From Undaria pinnatifida (Eukaryota; Sar; Phaeophyceae; Laminariales; Alariaceae), in assembly GCA_012845835.1 (NCBI GenBank), contig JABAKD010000001.1, positions 7,709,832 to 7,773,831 of the forward strand: a stretch of 64,000 nt of DNA, written 5' to 3'. Each line of letters opens with the position of its first letter. Position 1 is the first letter of the stretch. A program made the position numbers and the translations under genes. A model generated the notes under the pieces. It was not told where the DNA came from and did no database searches. It saw only the letters and a list, made by a program, of their open reading frames with translations. Shown here in pieces: positions 33,580-45,307 of the stretch.

Positions 33580-34535
33580 AAACCCTTCCCCCCCCCCTTT
33601 TCCTGCCCTCTCTTGCTCAAACGCCCCACCTAATATACATTTCCGCCGGGGTAACAAAGACTTCCACGCACTGGATATCACCTCATTATCTTTCTAGAGC
33701 TATTCATGCCGCTGCTGGAATCTGCCCCCCCCCCCGCCGCCCCCAACGCCCCCTCCTTCCCCACTACCCGCACCTCATCGCCTAGACCTAGCACCACGTG
33801 TATAGCAAACCCCTACATCTATGCGACCTAAAGCCATTTCGCGCCCCCCCCCCCCCACCTCCCCCCCCCCTTCCCCAACCCCCCCCCCACGCCACCCCCA
33901 CCCCCTCGAACACTCCGCCCTTTACCCACTGGTTGTACGACTGACAGGATGTACATGATAAACTGGTGCCTTCTTTTCATAACAGTCACATTTATCCCCT
34001 TAAAGGATGTAGAGTTTCCACGCACAGATTGAGCTGCCCCGCCCGTCCCGCCTCCCGCCCCCCCATGATAAACTGGTGCGTTCTTTCCAAAACCGTCAGA
34101 TTGATCCCCTTGAAGGATTTATAGTTTCCACGCACAAATGGACCTGCCCCACCCGTCCCCCCCCCTCGCCCCCCCCCCCTTCCCCCCCCCTCCATTTTGA
34201 TCAAAACCAAGCCCCCACGTCCTTAAACATTCCGCCCTCCCCTCACCGGTTAATCGACTTAAAGGATTCGCTTGGTAAACTGATGCATTTCCTTCCGCAG
34301 CTATCAATGTTGTCCCCCTAAGAAACGGGCTTTATAGTTTCCGCGCACAGACTGAATAACATCACCCTGTTGACCCTGATAGCTACACTGTAGTTGCAAG
34401 GGGAGTCGCCGACCTATATCCTTAATGAGGACACCCAACCCGTAACACGCGCGATCGGAGTATCACACACAGCTTGCAAAGATGAGTTTCGACAAAATAT
34501 TCGGTCTCACAGCTGGGTGTATCTTACTTTAATAA
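33580..34535 (+). mobile_element. F1 element with three internal units
   Basis: Left TTGCTCAAACGCCCCACC part, then three GTCAGATTTATCCCCTT-type units and the full long arm, ending with MSFDKIFGLTAG. Confidence 0.8.
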
Positions 34536-36548
34536 TATGCATTGAGGCACCCGGGCCGCGTTTAAAACGCGAGGAAATCGACAAGGCCTGGACGAAAAAA
34601 GGGGAAGAAAAAACGTGCGACAGAGATTTAAAAAGTTTTCGACCCGAAGTTTCGAAGGCTTTGACCTGTGCCAACGGCAGCCTCCATGCCGAGCTCATGT
34701 CCCCCTGCCGCCTATTTTCCCAACCCATGACTCCCGCTTAACCCGCACTCCACGCCTAAGTGCGACCTATTTCTGGGATATATCCTGTGTCCGGGAGATT
34801 CGCTCACAATTTCTCCTCCCCCTTTTGCCCCCCCACCTCTCTCTCACTCTGCTGTCTTCTCCCGCTCTTCTCACCCCTCCCCCATCTCACCTACTACTGC
34901 CACTGCTACTGCTGCGACTACTACGACTGCTACTACTGCTACTACTGCTACTGCTACTACTGCTACTACTGCTACTGCTACTGCTACTGCTACTGCTACT
35001 GCTGCTGCTGATATTATTCTGGATTCGGGTAATACAAGCACTGGTGGTCAGAGTCGCGCTGCTAGCTGTAAACAGTGATCTCTGGTCACTTTTGCTTTCT
35101 CTTCCGGAATCTCCGTATTGTGTCTTCTCCTATAACACCACTCACTGTTGTTGCTGTGGTGATCAGCTTTTTTTGACGCAAGCCGCAAGCAAGTCGTGAG
35201 TTCTGCCATCTTCTTATTATCCTGTCATATCTTCTTCTGCGAGCGGCCGGCAGTGGTCTCTACTAGGTGCTGCTGCTGTTACTGCTACAGCTACTACTGC
35301 TGTACTAATGCCGCTGCCGACTTCTGCTTCGATTAACTGTATGTAGCGGACACATCTTGCTTCAAGCGCCAGTGATGTCTATCTATACTATCACATCTTC
35401 TACCTTCTTCCTCTTGCCATCTTCCACTGCGGTACCGCCACTATTGCTGCAAGCTGCTAACGTAGTTAGTTACTGGTCTCTACACCAGATTCTCCTCCTA
35501 CTCGAAGCATCTTCTTCCCATATCCTTGCTGAACATCTGGATATCATAGTCCGCCGCTTGCTTCATAACTACCCAGTGGACCACTGGTGGTGGTGATCAC
35601 ATTCATTCCACGGTGAGCAGAAAGCGGCAAAAATAAGATTTTCCCCCGAAGCTTCCTCCTCTTCTCTCTTCTTCTCCTATAATACAGAGTACTACAACTT
35701 GCGCGTGATATCATACCCCACCCGTGCAGGCAGCAAGCAGCGCACAAAGCCCGGATTTCCACAAAAAGAAAGCTGCGGGGGAGCTATATATATGCTGTTT
35801 AGAGCTAGACTAATTAAATAGCACCCAGGGACCGTCGGACCTGCACCACAGCCTTTGAAGACAGCATCGTCAAAGCACAGGTCTTCTGGCTGGGGTGGCA
35901 CGTGGTTGTTCGAATCTCGTCATGCCACCTGCTGATGGAGAGGGCGCTAGCCATGGGGAAAACGACATCGGTGAGTTGTTTGTACGGCTTATGCATCCTA
36001 GTGTTTGTTGAACGTATGATGTATTGTTGAAGTGTTCTTCCACCACCCACTGCCACCATTAAATATAACGGGGGACCACACGTAGCGGTCACAACCCACG
36101 ATACAGGCAACAACCTACCGTCTTAGCCTTTCCTGTAATAAAACATAATCGATCCTGAGTATACTCTCTAGTCTATAGTGCTATAATATAGACTATATAT
36201 GTTCTGCCGTGATAAATAGAAAATAGATTTAACGGGAGTATGCATGTTGCAAAGTATATGAAGAGCGACTAGATTACGGCGACGATATTTAGAAATACTT
36301 CAAAGTATTAATAATACACATATGAGAACAGCAACAACAAGTTGCCTTCCATAGAGTAGCAAGATATAGTGGAGCTTCCCTTTCAACCGTGCGGACGAGA
36401 TTATTAGTCTAGTCTACAAGTATGGTAAATAATGTTACATCACGAGTTCCACGAAAAGAACAACCACTGTAGTATTTGTCGGAAATCAAAAGGGCAGCAA
36501 CATTTTTATTTGTTAGTACGAATGGATTATAATGTATGGTCTAGTCTA
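34536..36548. other. No supported gene
   Basis: CTG/CTA microsatellite region and T/C-rich DNA; frames are compositional. Confidence 0.5.
34898..35015. repeat. (CTACTG)n-type microsatellite
   Basis: CTACTG/CTGCTA units; produces a Leu-rich spurious frame (34615-35199). Confidence 0.95.
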
Positions 36549-37090
36549 TAATATTTATAGTTTCCGCGCACATACTGACTACCATCACCCTGTTGACCCT
36601 GATAGCTACACTGCTGTAGTTGCAAGGGGAGTCGCCGACCTATATCCTTATTGGCCGGTCGCCCCGGTGGCGTATCAGATTATCCTCGAGCCTGGTATTA
36701 TAGGTCTTTTCGTGAGTTCGAGCCCCGCCGAGTGCATATTCGTATAAATTTGTTGGGACTTTTTCTTGTGCACAAATTGACTTGCGGAAAGCGCGAGAGC
36801 GTGAGTTAGCAACACTCGATGAAAAATCGACGAGCAGTGGGGTTGCTGAACCCTATGCGCGATAAAAAGTTGAAGGCAAGAACCGGGGGGGAGAAGGAAC
36901 GACACCTGTGACCACGGCTTGTCCAGAAGCTGGAAAGTATAAGTGTGAGGAAAAAAAAAAAGAAAAAAAAAAAAAATCCTTAATGAGGACACACAACCCG
37001 TGATACGCGCGATCGGAGTATCACACACATACATGAGTTTCGACACTTTTTTCGATCTCACAGCTGGAGTGTTTTTATGTTTATAATATA
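36549..37090 (+). mobile_element. F1 element split by a SINE
   Basis: Host pieces 36549-36651 and 36977-37090 join precisely at TATCCTTAATGAGG once the SINE is removed. The terminal peptide here is MSFDTFFDLTAGV. Confidence 0.85.
36652..36976 (+). mobile_element. tRNA-derived SINE inserted in an F1 element
   Basis: The head GGCCGGTCGCCCCGGTGGCG and the later GAGTTCGAGCCCCGC look like a tRNA gene with its B box (GGTTCGANTCC-type). The body of ~250 bases has no frame. The 3' end is an A-rich tail interrupted by one G. It is flanked by ATCCTTA on both sides (host TATCCTTA before, ATCCTTAATGAGG after), a 7-bp target duplication that splits an F1 copy exactly. Confidence 0.8.
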
Positions 37091-37847
37091 GTCTATGTAT
37101 ACGCTGCCGTGTTGCGATGTGTGTGGTTAAGTGTGATCTTCACGTTAACTGAAGTTTCCACCCATCTGCATCCGGCGAAACCAGGGGCGTCCGTGTCGAT
37201 GCCTCCTATTAATAGAGCGCGGGTGAGCTCTATTATGGTGTCACAAACGACGAGACAGAGAAACACGCATCAGAAGTACAGGAGGAAGTTGATCATAGGA
37301 CACACAATCAAAGCTACCCGCAATGAATAAACGCGCGAAGAAATATGCAAGCCCGGTGTGATACCATGGGAGGAGTACGATTATCTAGCATTTTTTTTGG
37401 TGGCTGAAACAGTCCTGAATGACGCTGCTCCTAAACAAACTGAATGGACGAACTCGGCAATGCCGGCCATGTCTGACAATGCTATTCGATGACTCGGTGT
37501 ACTCTTGTTCACCTATACACACACCACGGAAAATATCAAGAATTGGTGTTTCATGTTCTTGTTTAGACTAGACGGCCGGGTTTCGGTGGATATATGGGAT
37601 ATATAGAACGCCTCAAGGAGGAAGGAATCGAGGATAAAAGGGGTGCATCTCTATTACTGCTGCTGTACGGTTCGTATGTAAAACGGAGCGTGCCACGTGT
37701 TCCCGAGGGCGTCACTGCGTTAGTTGTACAGAACTTTGTTGTCACTGTTAATTAGTAGACAGCACTCAATCACTGTGACTGCACAACCAACCAGTTAGTG
37801 CTTGGAAGCCATTGACATTCAACGAAACCTTACTAACGTATACCTGG

Positions 37848-38478
37848 TATATTATAAGAAATGAAAATACACTCCACCAGCTGTGACATCGAAAATCTTG
37901 TCGAAACTCATCTATCTTTCTTTGCAAGCTGTGTGTGATACTCCGATCGCGCGTATTACGGGTTGTTGTGTGTCCTCATCAAGGATATAGGTCGGCGACT
38001 CCCCTTGCCACTATAGTGTAGCTATCAGGGTCAACAGGGTGATGTTAGAGTCTGTGCGCGGAAACTGTAAAACCCGTTTCAAAGGGGGACAAAATCTGAC
38101 AGCTGTGGGAGGAAATGCATCCATTTATCGACTGAATGCTGCAAGTAGAATAACCGGTGAGGGGAAGGCGGAGTTTCGAAGGACGTGGGGGCCTGATCTA
38201 AAGGTAGGGGGGTTGGGGGGGGGGAGCGGAGGGGGAGGGGGGGGGCGGGGGGGGGGCGGGGGGGGGGGGGCGGGGGACAGGCGGGGCAGCTCAATTTGTG
38301 CGTGGAAACTGTAAATCCTTCAAGGGGATAAATCTGACGGTTTTGGACAGAATGCACCAGTTTATAGTTAAAAGGGGGGGGGAGGGGGCGGACGCGTATA
38401 TATACAGCTTGCAAAGATGAGTTTCGACGAAATCTTCGATCTCACAGCTGGAGTGTATTTTCATTTTTTATAATATAT
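37848..38478 (-). mobile_element. F1 element, both ends present
   Basis: The left end TATATTATAAGAAATGAAAA is the inverse of the right end TTTTCATTTTTTATAATATA. The inverted ends are about 75 bp. The long arm is at the left; G-rich runs sit in the middle. 631 bp, no transposase. TACCTGGTA abuts the left end. Confidence 0.9.
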
Positions 38479-39099
38479 ACTCGGAGTATATATACTGGTA
38501 TATATATTTTCGTCCTCCGGCGGATGGGGAAAAATAAAGCTTAAGCTCACCACACTTCCACGTATAGTTTGATATTCTCAATCAGAAGCAACGCGGTACA
38601 TTTTCGTGTTAGGCCACTTCATTCAGTGTGCTTAGACTGACAGAAGCAGCGCAGCAATAGATAGTTTCAGCGTGCCGAGGGATTTTAGTGGCACTACGAG
38701 AGAGCCTATTTATAGGGTATACCGAGAACCAACCATATACGCTTTTACCGTACAGCAATCGGCTATTATATAGTCTACGCGTACGTACGAATATTTCGAA
38801 TGAATACGTTGAAGAAGTATACTCTGAACCCGCTACAAGACATTACATCATTATTTGTTTTAAGCGACCTGCAAAAGGTTGGAAACACCCCCCACCCTTT
38901 CTTTACCCTTCTTGGCCGCAGACGGCAAAAGAGGGAGGGGATAGGATAAGCAAACTGTTTCTAAGTAATACCTGGGGGAAAAGCGTAATGAGAGCCCACA
39001 TGTTGGTGGGGTGTCTATTAGGAGTAGGAATGGCGCTGCATCTCGAAAGGGATATGCGTGTGGCGAATGGTCAAACAAATGACGAAGGCAGGCAAAACA
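38479..39099. other. Unsupported 138-codon frame
   Basis: A + frame (38688-39104) without recognised motifs. F5 word, inverted, at 38513-38570. Confidence 0.3.
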
Positions 39100-39612
39100 A
39101 GTAAACGGGTACTACACCCCCCGCCCCCCCCGCACACCACTAAACAACCCTCTGCCCTCCCCTCACCGGTCATACATACTGCGACCACGAGTATATGCGT
39201 AATAAACTGTGGTATGCTGTACGTACAGAAGAAGTAGTCATATTATGCCCACCTCTAAAACGGGCTGATGCTAGTTTCCGTGCACAGATTGATCACCGAC
39301 ACCCTGTTGACGCGCTGTCGTACATTTTCCTTCTAAGGGGGAGTGGGGGTGGGGGGTAATTGACATCTATCACCACGGCTTGTATACAGAAGGTCGCTGA
39401 GCAAAGCAAAAATATCTTAGGAATTGAGTGTGGATGGATGGAGAATTATAGCGAGACGATTGACATTTATATATAGTCGCCGACCTATATCCTTAATGAG
39501 GACACACAACTCGTAACGCGCGCGATCGGAGTATCACACACAGCTTGCAAAGATGAGTTTCGACGAAATCTTCGATCTCACAGCTGGAGGAGTGTATTTT
39601 CATTCTTTACAA
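39100..39612 (+). mobile_element. F1 element, strongly diverged or rearranged
   Basis: The terminal segment 39478-39612 is typical (MSFDEIFDLTAGG). The stretch before it keeps only scattered F1 words (CCTCACCGGTC, ACACCCTGTTGACG). Confidence 0.6.
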
Positions 39613-39963
39613 TATAGATCAAAACCAGGCCCCCACGTCCTTAAAAACTCCGCCCTCCCCTCACCGGATATTCGACTTGCAGGATTCACTTGATAAACAG
39701 ATGCATTTCCTTCCACAGCTGTCATGTCAGACTTTGGCCCCGTCAAAAACGGGTTTTATAGTTTCCGCGCACAGACTGCCTAACATCACCCTGTTGACCC
39801 TGATAGCTACACTGTAGTTGCAAGGGGAGTCGCCGACCTATATCCTTAATGAGGACACACAACCCGTAATACGCGCGATCGGAGTATCACACACAGCTTA
39901 CAAAGATGAGTTTCGACGAAATCTTCGATCTCACAGCTGGAGTGTATTTTAATTTTCATAATA
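39613..39963 (+). mobile_element. F1 element, long arm only
   Basis: Follows the previous copy directly, from GATCAAAACCAGGCCCCC to the ATG terminal segment MSFDEIFDLTAGV. Confidence 0.85.
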
Positions 39964-40034
39964 TAGTCTATAGACTAGTCTCAAAGTCTAAATACGTAAC
40001 TGATTACAAGAGCTCCTCGTCGCGGGCGGCTGAC

Positions 40035-40560
40035 GCCGCCCGCTACGCTCGCGCAAGGAAGATTTCAACTTAGTATGAAGGGGGCAGAAAGAGGAGGCCC
40101 ATGAATTAGTGCAACTAGCGATTTGATAATGCCAAGAGGTACTTGTGCGAAGCTGATTGCCCTGTCTGTGCTGTGCTGTATGTTGGCGATGTCACGTTTT
40201 GATCGGCAGTACAGTAGTACGGGTGTAAATGGCGAAGAAAAAATCGCGAAGAGGACCGAGATGAAGGACAAAATCAACGACGAAAGCAAAATGATCTGTA
40301 CACACACGTACTACCGGTACGCCGCCTGCTACGCTCGCGCAAGGAAGAATGCAACTGAAACATGTAAAGGGGGCAGGAAGAAGAGGCCCGTGATTGTTTG
40401 GTGCGAACAGCGAAGTGATGATGCCAAGAGGTGCTTGTGCAGAGCAAATTGCCCTGCGGTGTGCTGGATGCTTGTTGATGTCACGTTCTGAACGGTAGTA
40501 CGTGTGATATTTGCGGGGGGGGGGGGCATGGGGACCGAGAAAGGGCAATCAACTGAAGAA
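40035..40560. repeat. 286-bp tandem duplication
   Basis: GCCGCC(C/T)GCTACGCTCGCG begins at 40035 and 40321; ATGCCAAGAGGT(A/G)CTTGTG, AATTGCCCTG-like and GATGTCACGTT follow in both. Confidence 0.75.
40123..40491 (+). other. Small Cys-rich open frame, probably not a gene
   Basis: The 122-codon frame starts with a signal-peptide-like MPRGTCAKLIALSVLCC and ends in a Cys-rich tail. It spans both halves of a 286-bp tandem duplication, and the homologous bases are read in different frames in the two halves. Frame is therefore not conserved, which argues against a real protein. Confidence 0.12.
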
Positions 40561-41486
40561 AGCAGAAAGACGAGAATACAACACGTACATAATGGTTCCT
40601 GGTACGTACCTGTATCATACGTGTACTACTGCTGTAATTTCATTAGAACGCACAGCGCCGCACGACACACAACGCCACGAAAGGAAGGGCAAGGCACGGC
40701 ATCGCACTATACCGCGCTGCGCTGCTGAGCTATAGTTTATATAGCCGGGCTGACCTGAGCTGGGGATGCATTGTTTGTGATCCAACAACAACGTAATATG
40801 TACAAACTTGTTAATAGTACCGGTGTACGTGGTGTGATACTGCGAATGTTACTGGCATGTAAGAACTACTAGCAAAAGTACCGCAAAGCACGCAGCATGG
40901 CGAAGCACGGCAAAGCGCGGCACCGCACGGCGCTGCGCTCTGCTGAGCTTGCGCTGCGGTGCGCTGCTGAGCTGAGCTGCAGGGCTCGGCAGGGCATCGC
41001 AGGGCATGGCACTGCACGGTGCTGCGCTGCTGAGCTTTAGCACTGCGGTGGGGTGCTGGGCGGAGCGAGCTGAGATGATGAGCCAAACCTAGCTCTCAGC
41101 AATTATATGGTGAAACTTCGTGCACGTACAAAACAAAAGGTGCAGGTCTAGTCTAAATCAAAGAAAAGCTAAAGCTGGACCGTTCTGCAAGTAATGCGCA
41201 GGCGGCAAGTTATCGGCAAATGGTAGGAAGTTCAACTTACTACACAAAAATGAAGAAAACGCACGCGAGAAAGTTCAAAATCGTGTCGGCAGAAAAACCA
41301 AATTTGCAGGAAGCAGCTGAAAAGTCAGGAAACTACTACTTACTGGCAAAACGAGCAGAAACAAAAATAATAAGGCGGGGTAATAAGGCGGAGCAACACG
41401 AATGTTTTCATTTGGGGGGGGGGGGGGGGGGGTAACCGACTTTAATTCTCGAATTGAATGCTGTATTATTAATAAATCAAGAGTAA
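40561..41486. other. GCTGAGC/GGCACGGC low-complexity region
   Basis: Repeats of GCTGCGCTGCTGAGCT and GGCATCGCAGGGC words around 40640-41060, then AT-richer sequence with an 18-base G run at 41415. Confidence 0.6.
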
Positions 41487-42102
41487 TATATTATAATAAA
41501 TGAAGATACACTCCAGCTGTGAGATCGAAGATATCGTCAAAACTCATCTTTGCAAGCTGTGTGTGATATAGAGCTGCCCCACACGCCCCTTCCCTCCCCC
41601 GCCCCAACCCCCCCCCCCCCCCCCCCCCCCATAATGAACTGGTGCCAAAACCGTCAGATTTATCCCCTCGAAAGGATTTATAGCTTACATGCACAAATTG
41701 CCCCCCCTTCCCCCCCCCCCCCCCTCCCCCTCCAAACCCGCTCGCTTTTGATCAAAACCAGGCCCCCACGTCCTTCAAAACTCCGCCCCACCCCCCTCAC
41801 CGGTTATTCGACTTACAAGATTCACTTGATAAAAGGATAAATTTCCCTTCACAGCTGTCAGATTTTGTCCCCCTCAGAAACGGGTTTTTTTATAGTTTCC
41901 GCGCACAGACTGACTAAAATCATCCTGTTGACCCTGATAGCTACACTGTAGTTGTAAGGGGAGTCGCCGACCTATATCCTTAATGAGGATACACAACTCG
42001 TAATGCGCGCGATCGGAGTATCACACACAGCTTACAAAGATGAGTTTCGACGAAATCTTCGATCTCACAGCTGGAGCGCATTTTCATTTTTTATAATATA
42101 TA
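41487..42102 (+). mobile_element. F1 element, both ends present
   Basis: Inverted ends TATATTATAATAAATGAAGA and TTTTCATTTTTTATAATATA. Short arm left, long arm right, C runs of up to 18 between. 616 bp; opposite orientation to 37848, same architecture. Confidence 0.9.
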
Positions 42103-42364
42103 AGATAACTAGTAATATTCTGTAATCGCACTCTTCCCGATATTAAAGCCCGGGGGAGAGAAAAACGAAATTAACCGCTTACCATACATAATATAGAGCA
42201 ATACTGTGGAAACTACAGTAATACATTTATAAAATAGATGTGATGATGTTAGATCTAGCTCAAAATTCCCCACCCAAAGTAAAAATACCAACACCTACCA
42301 TTATATTGGACCAAAAATGCGAACCTCCAAAAAAAAACTCATCTATATTGTCTATAATAGTACA

Positions 42365-42440
42365 AGTACCAACAACGCAGCTTGCAAAGATGAGTATTGA
42401 CCTAAAATTCGTCGAACTCACGGCTGACGTCCTTTAATTT
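42365..42440 (+). repeat. F1b terminal segment, second copy
   Basis: Same peptide and same upstream word GTACCAA(C/T)AACGCAGCTT as at 18308; ends in a T run. Confidence 0.65.
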
Positions 42441-42649
42441 TTTTTTTAAATCAGAGAAAAGCTGGACCGTCCGACCCCGGAGATGCCAGGGATGCACCAG
42501 CCGAGCGCTTTCAGCAAAAAGATCTAGACTAGACTGAGTAAAAGTAAGTATGTAACGAACAGTGTTGGCGTTTGTTGTAGGGCGTTGGGTTGTATCGTTG
42601 GTGTTACGTAGAATTGATGCCCCGTCTCCAACTGAATCCTGCGGCGTAT

Positions 42650-42912
42650 CATATATTAGAGTTATCCTACGGAAGGTGCTGCACTTTTTGGGGCCAAACG
42701 TTCCTGAAACCCCGCTGAGCTCCTCAAGATCGTGGATGATACTTTTACGAGCATGTTCGTTTCGGGCCTACTAGCGAATGAGAAAGTTGGTCTCGGGTTG
42801 CGCGAACGAATGCCTTCGAAGTCACATATTTCCGGTGAGATGTTCAGCTTCTTCTCGTGGTGGAAGCTCAGAATCTTCTTCCGCACCCCTGCCTAGCGTG
42901 GGATGTCATTCA
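42650..42912. mobile_element. F4 inverted-repeat element, reverse orientation
   Basis: AAGGTGCTGCACTTTTTGGG to CACCCCTGCCTAGCGTGGGA with GAATGCCTTCGAAG between. Confidence 0.6.
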
Positions 42913-43217
42913 CTTTAGCCTAAGTAAGGGGGAACATAACAGGACATACGAGCTGGGCCGGGCAAGGGAGGCACAGGTTTCTGAGATGACCATATCTCTG
43001 CTTCTACGTTATCGTAGATCAAACCGAAGACATCGCTGCAATCGCTGAATCGCCACGAGGAAGCTAGAGCTCCCCAAATGCTTTATTGAAGGGGATCTGT
43101 TCTGCAGTAGTTTGGTTTTTGACCAATCACAGTTGGCTAAGATGCGGCGTGATTACCGGGTGACACCGACATTTTCTGAGATTTTCATCAGTTTTTTTGC
43201 GGCGCAATTAAGTTTAC

Positions 43218-43839
43218 ATGGACAAGAGTACCCTCGTAGCAGAAACACAGCAGCAGAGCAGCGTCGCAGACGTGAGGACGCCGCGCCGTGGCCTCAGACA
43301 TGCTAGGCGCAGTAGAGTGGGAGAAGACCTCCATCCCCGTCATTCAAGAAGACAAGCGCAGAGGGAAGTGGCGGCAGAGGCTACGGTACACCCCGAGGAA
43401 GTCTGCGAAACCCAAGCAGGTGTCGTCAGCAGATTTCCTCACAAACAAGAGAGGAGGCTGAAGCGGCTGCAAACTGGTGGAGATTGAGCTGGGAGCAAGG
43501 AAACAAGGGCCACGGCATCGACCCGCAAACAGACCCCGATGAAGACAGGACGGAGCCTGCCAACGTTCCGCAGGGCGACTTCAGCTTGCAGCTGATCATG
43601 TGCACTTCACCTGCCGAACCTTTTTTGAGGGATGCGTACCGTTGATTTTCAACCACCAGCACCGCAGCGGGACACCTTCTTGTTGCTGTGCGCGGTTCCT
43701 CGTACAACTCAAACACGCCGACGTACGACTACTGTACGAGCAATCAGGACCACTAGAGAGGGAAATGAAGGGGAATCTGAAGCATTTTGTCGATATCGTT
43801 CGTGTGGGTTTTGGTTGCAAGGTATGGTCCTGCGTGTAA
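43218..43839 (+). pseudogene. Coding-like fragment, frames switching
   Basis: Three successive frames look protein-like. From 43218 an ATG frame reads MDKSTLVAETQQQ. At ~43390-43635 a frame without ATG reads REEAEAAANWWRLSWEQG, GIDPQTDPDEDRTEP and FSLQLIMCTSPAEPFLRDAY before a stop. From 43600 another reads FTCRTFFEG through KHFVDIVRVGFGC. Together they suggest a decayed gene with frameshifts. The family is not recognised. Confidence 0.3.
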
Positions 43840-44036
43840 GGTAATCTTGGGTATAGCGTGGGATCATGTTTTGAATACCGTGCACAAACGTCGCTCCATT
43901 TCGTTTGGCGGTTAGCAGGGGGAAAACATGGCGGAGTAAAGAACGATAATGTGTTGCAGCATCGGTCGGTCGGTGACATGAAGCACCTCCATCTGTAGGG
44001 GTACGGGGTATGTGTCCGCAGTTCCGATCACATGTA

Positions 44037-44255
44037 ACCAAGGCTATGGCAGGGGGCGCACTTTGGGGGCACGATTTTGCGGTGGCGAGTGACTCCCCCG
44101 TACCTTCTCGATCTTGAGCTAATTCGTGCTGTCATACATTTGCGATACGAAGCCACCATATGGCTTCTCAATAGTCACCTACGCCGTGCCAAAACAAACC
44201 GCGTACGTAAAGTATTTTTGTCCGTGAGGCACAGAATCACTCGTGCGACTGGCTC
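44037..44255. mobile_element. F3-type element
   Basis: ACCAAGGCTATGGCAGGGGG, GCGAGTGACTCCCCCG and GTGAGGCACAGAATCACTCG. Confidence 0.5.
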
Positions 44256-44264
44256 AAACCTGCC

Positions 44265-44870
44265 TGGTACATATTATAAAAATGAAAATACACTCCAGCT
44301 GTGAGATCGAAGATTTCGTCGCAACTCATCTTTGTAAGCTGTGTGTGATACTCCGATCGCGCGCATTACGAGTTGTGTGTCCTCATTAAGGATATAGGTC
44401 GGCGACTCCCCTTACAACACCACAGTGTAGCTATCAGGGTCAACAGGATGATTTTAGTCAGTCTGTGCGCGGAAACTATAAAACCCGTTTCTGAGGGGGA
44501 CAAAATATGACAGCTGTGAAGGGAAATGTATCCTTTTATCAATTGAATCTTGTAAGTAAAGTGGAATAACCGGTGAGGGGGGTGGGGCGGAGTTTTGAAG
44601 GACGTGGGGGCCTGGTTTTGATCAAAAGCGAGCGGGTTTGGAGGGGGGAGGGGGGGGGGGGGAAGGGGGCAATTTGTGCATGTAAGCTATAAATCCTTTC
44701 GAGGGGATAAATCTGACGGTTTTGGCACCAGTTTATTATTGGGGGGGGGGGGGGGGGGGGGTTGGGGCGGGGGGGGGGGGGGGGGGGGGGGGTTGGGGCT
44801 GGGGGGGGGTGGGGGGGTTAGGGCTGGGGGCGGGGGGGGGGGGGGGCGTATATTATGGCGAATGGGGGTA
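44265..44870 (-). mobile_element. F1 element with very long G runs
   Basis: Long arm, then internal unit, then G runs of 10-22 broken by TT. The right terminus is missing. GCCTGGTAC abuts the left end. Confidence 0.85.
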
Positions 44871-45043
44871 ATCCCCCTGTGCCGTGTAGCCTTGTGAAAA
44901 TTACATACCTGGTACACATATATTAGCGCTGCGGTGGAGGTAGCGCTTACATTGTCAAAATATTTCGTGGAAACGACGGAGCTCCTGAACCCAAGGTCAT
45001 CGGGACGTCGTCGCAGTTTTGTACCTGGGGTATACCCTACTAA

Positions 45044-45052
45044 GTAGTAGTG

Positions 45053-45117
<65 letters not shown>
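45044..45117. repeat. (TAG)n array
   Basis: About 24 TAG/AGT units with one variant. Confidence 0.95.
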
Positions 45118-45307
45118 CCCCCATACGGGCGTGTCGTTCATCGAGTTGGCCTGTCAGCGCAAAAAAAAAAAAAAAAGGTTTTGGGTAAGGCATCTGGAGT
45201 AGTTTATCATCAAGCCGCCAACCTCAGAAGGAATAAAAGGAGCCAGTTGACATCTACCGTACCATTTAGCAGCACATTGACATCGTGTTACCGGGTGTGT
45301 GGTACGT

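Noticed and set aside
34615-35199. 194-codon frame with a long Leu run
   Set aside because: Microsatellite translation.
36660-36720. A functional tRNA gene
   Set aside because: The tRNA-like segment is the head of a SINE with poly-A tail and target duplication, and the cloverleaf cannot be completed.
40811-41086. Ala/Gln/Ser-rich minus frames
   Set aside because: Low-complexity GCTGAGC/GGCACGGC repeats.
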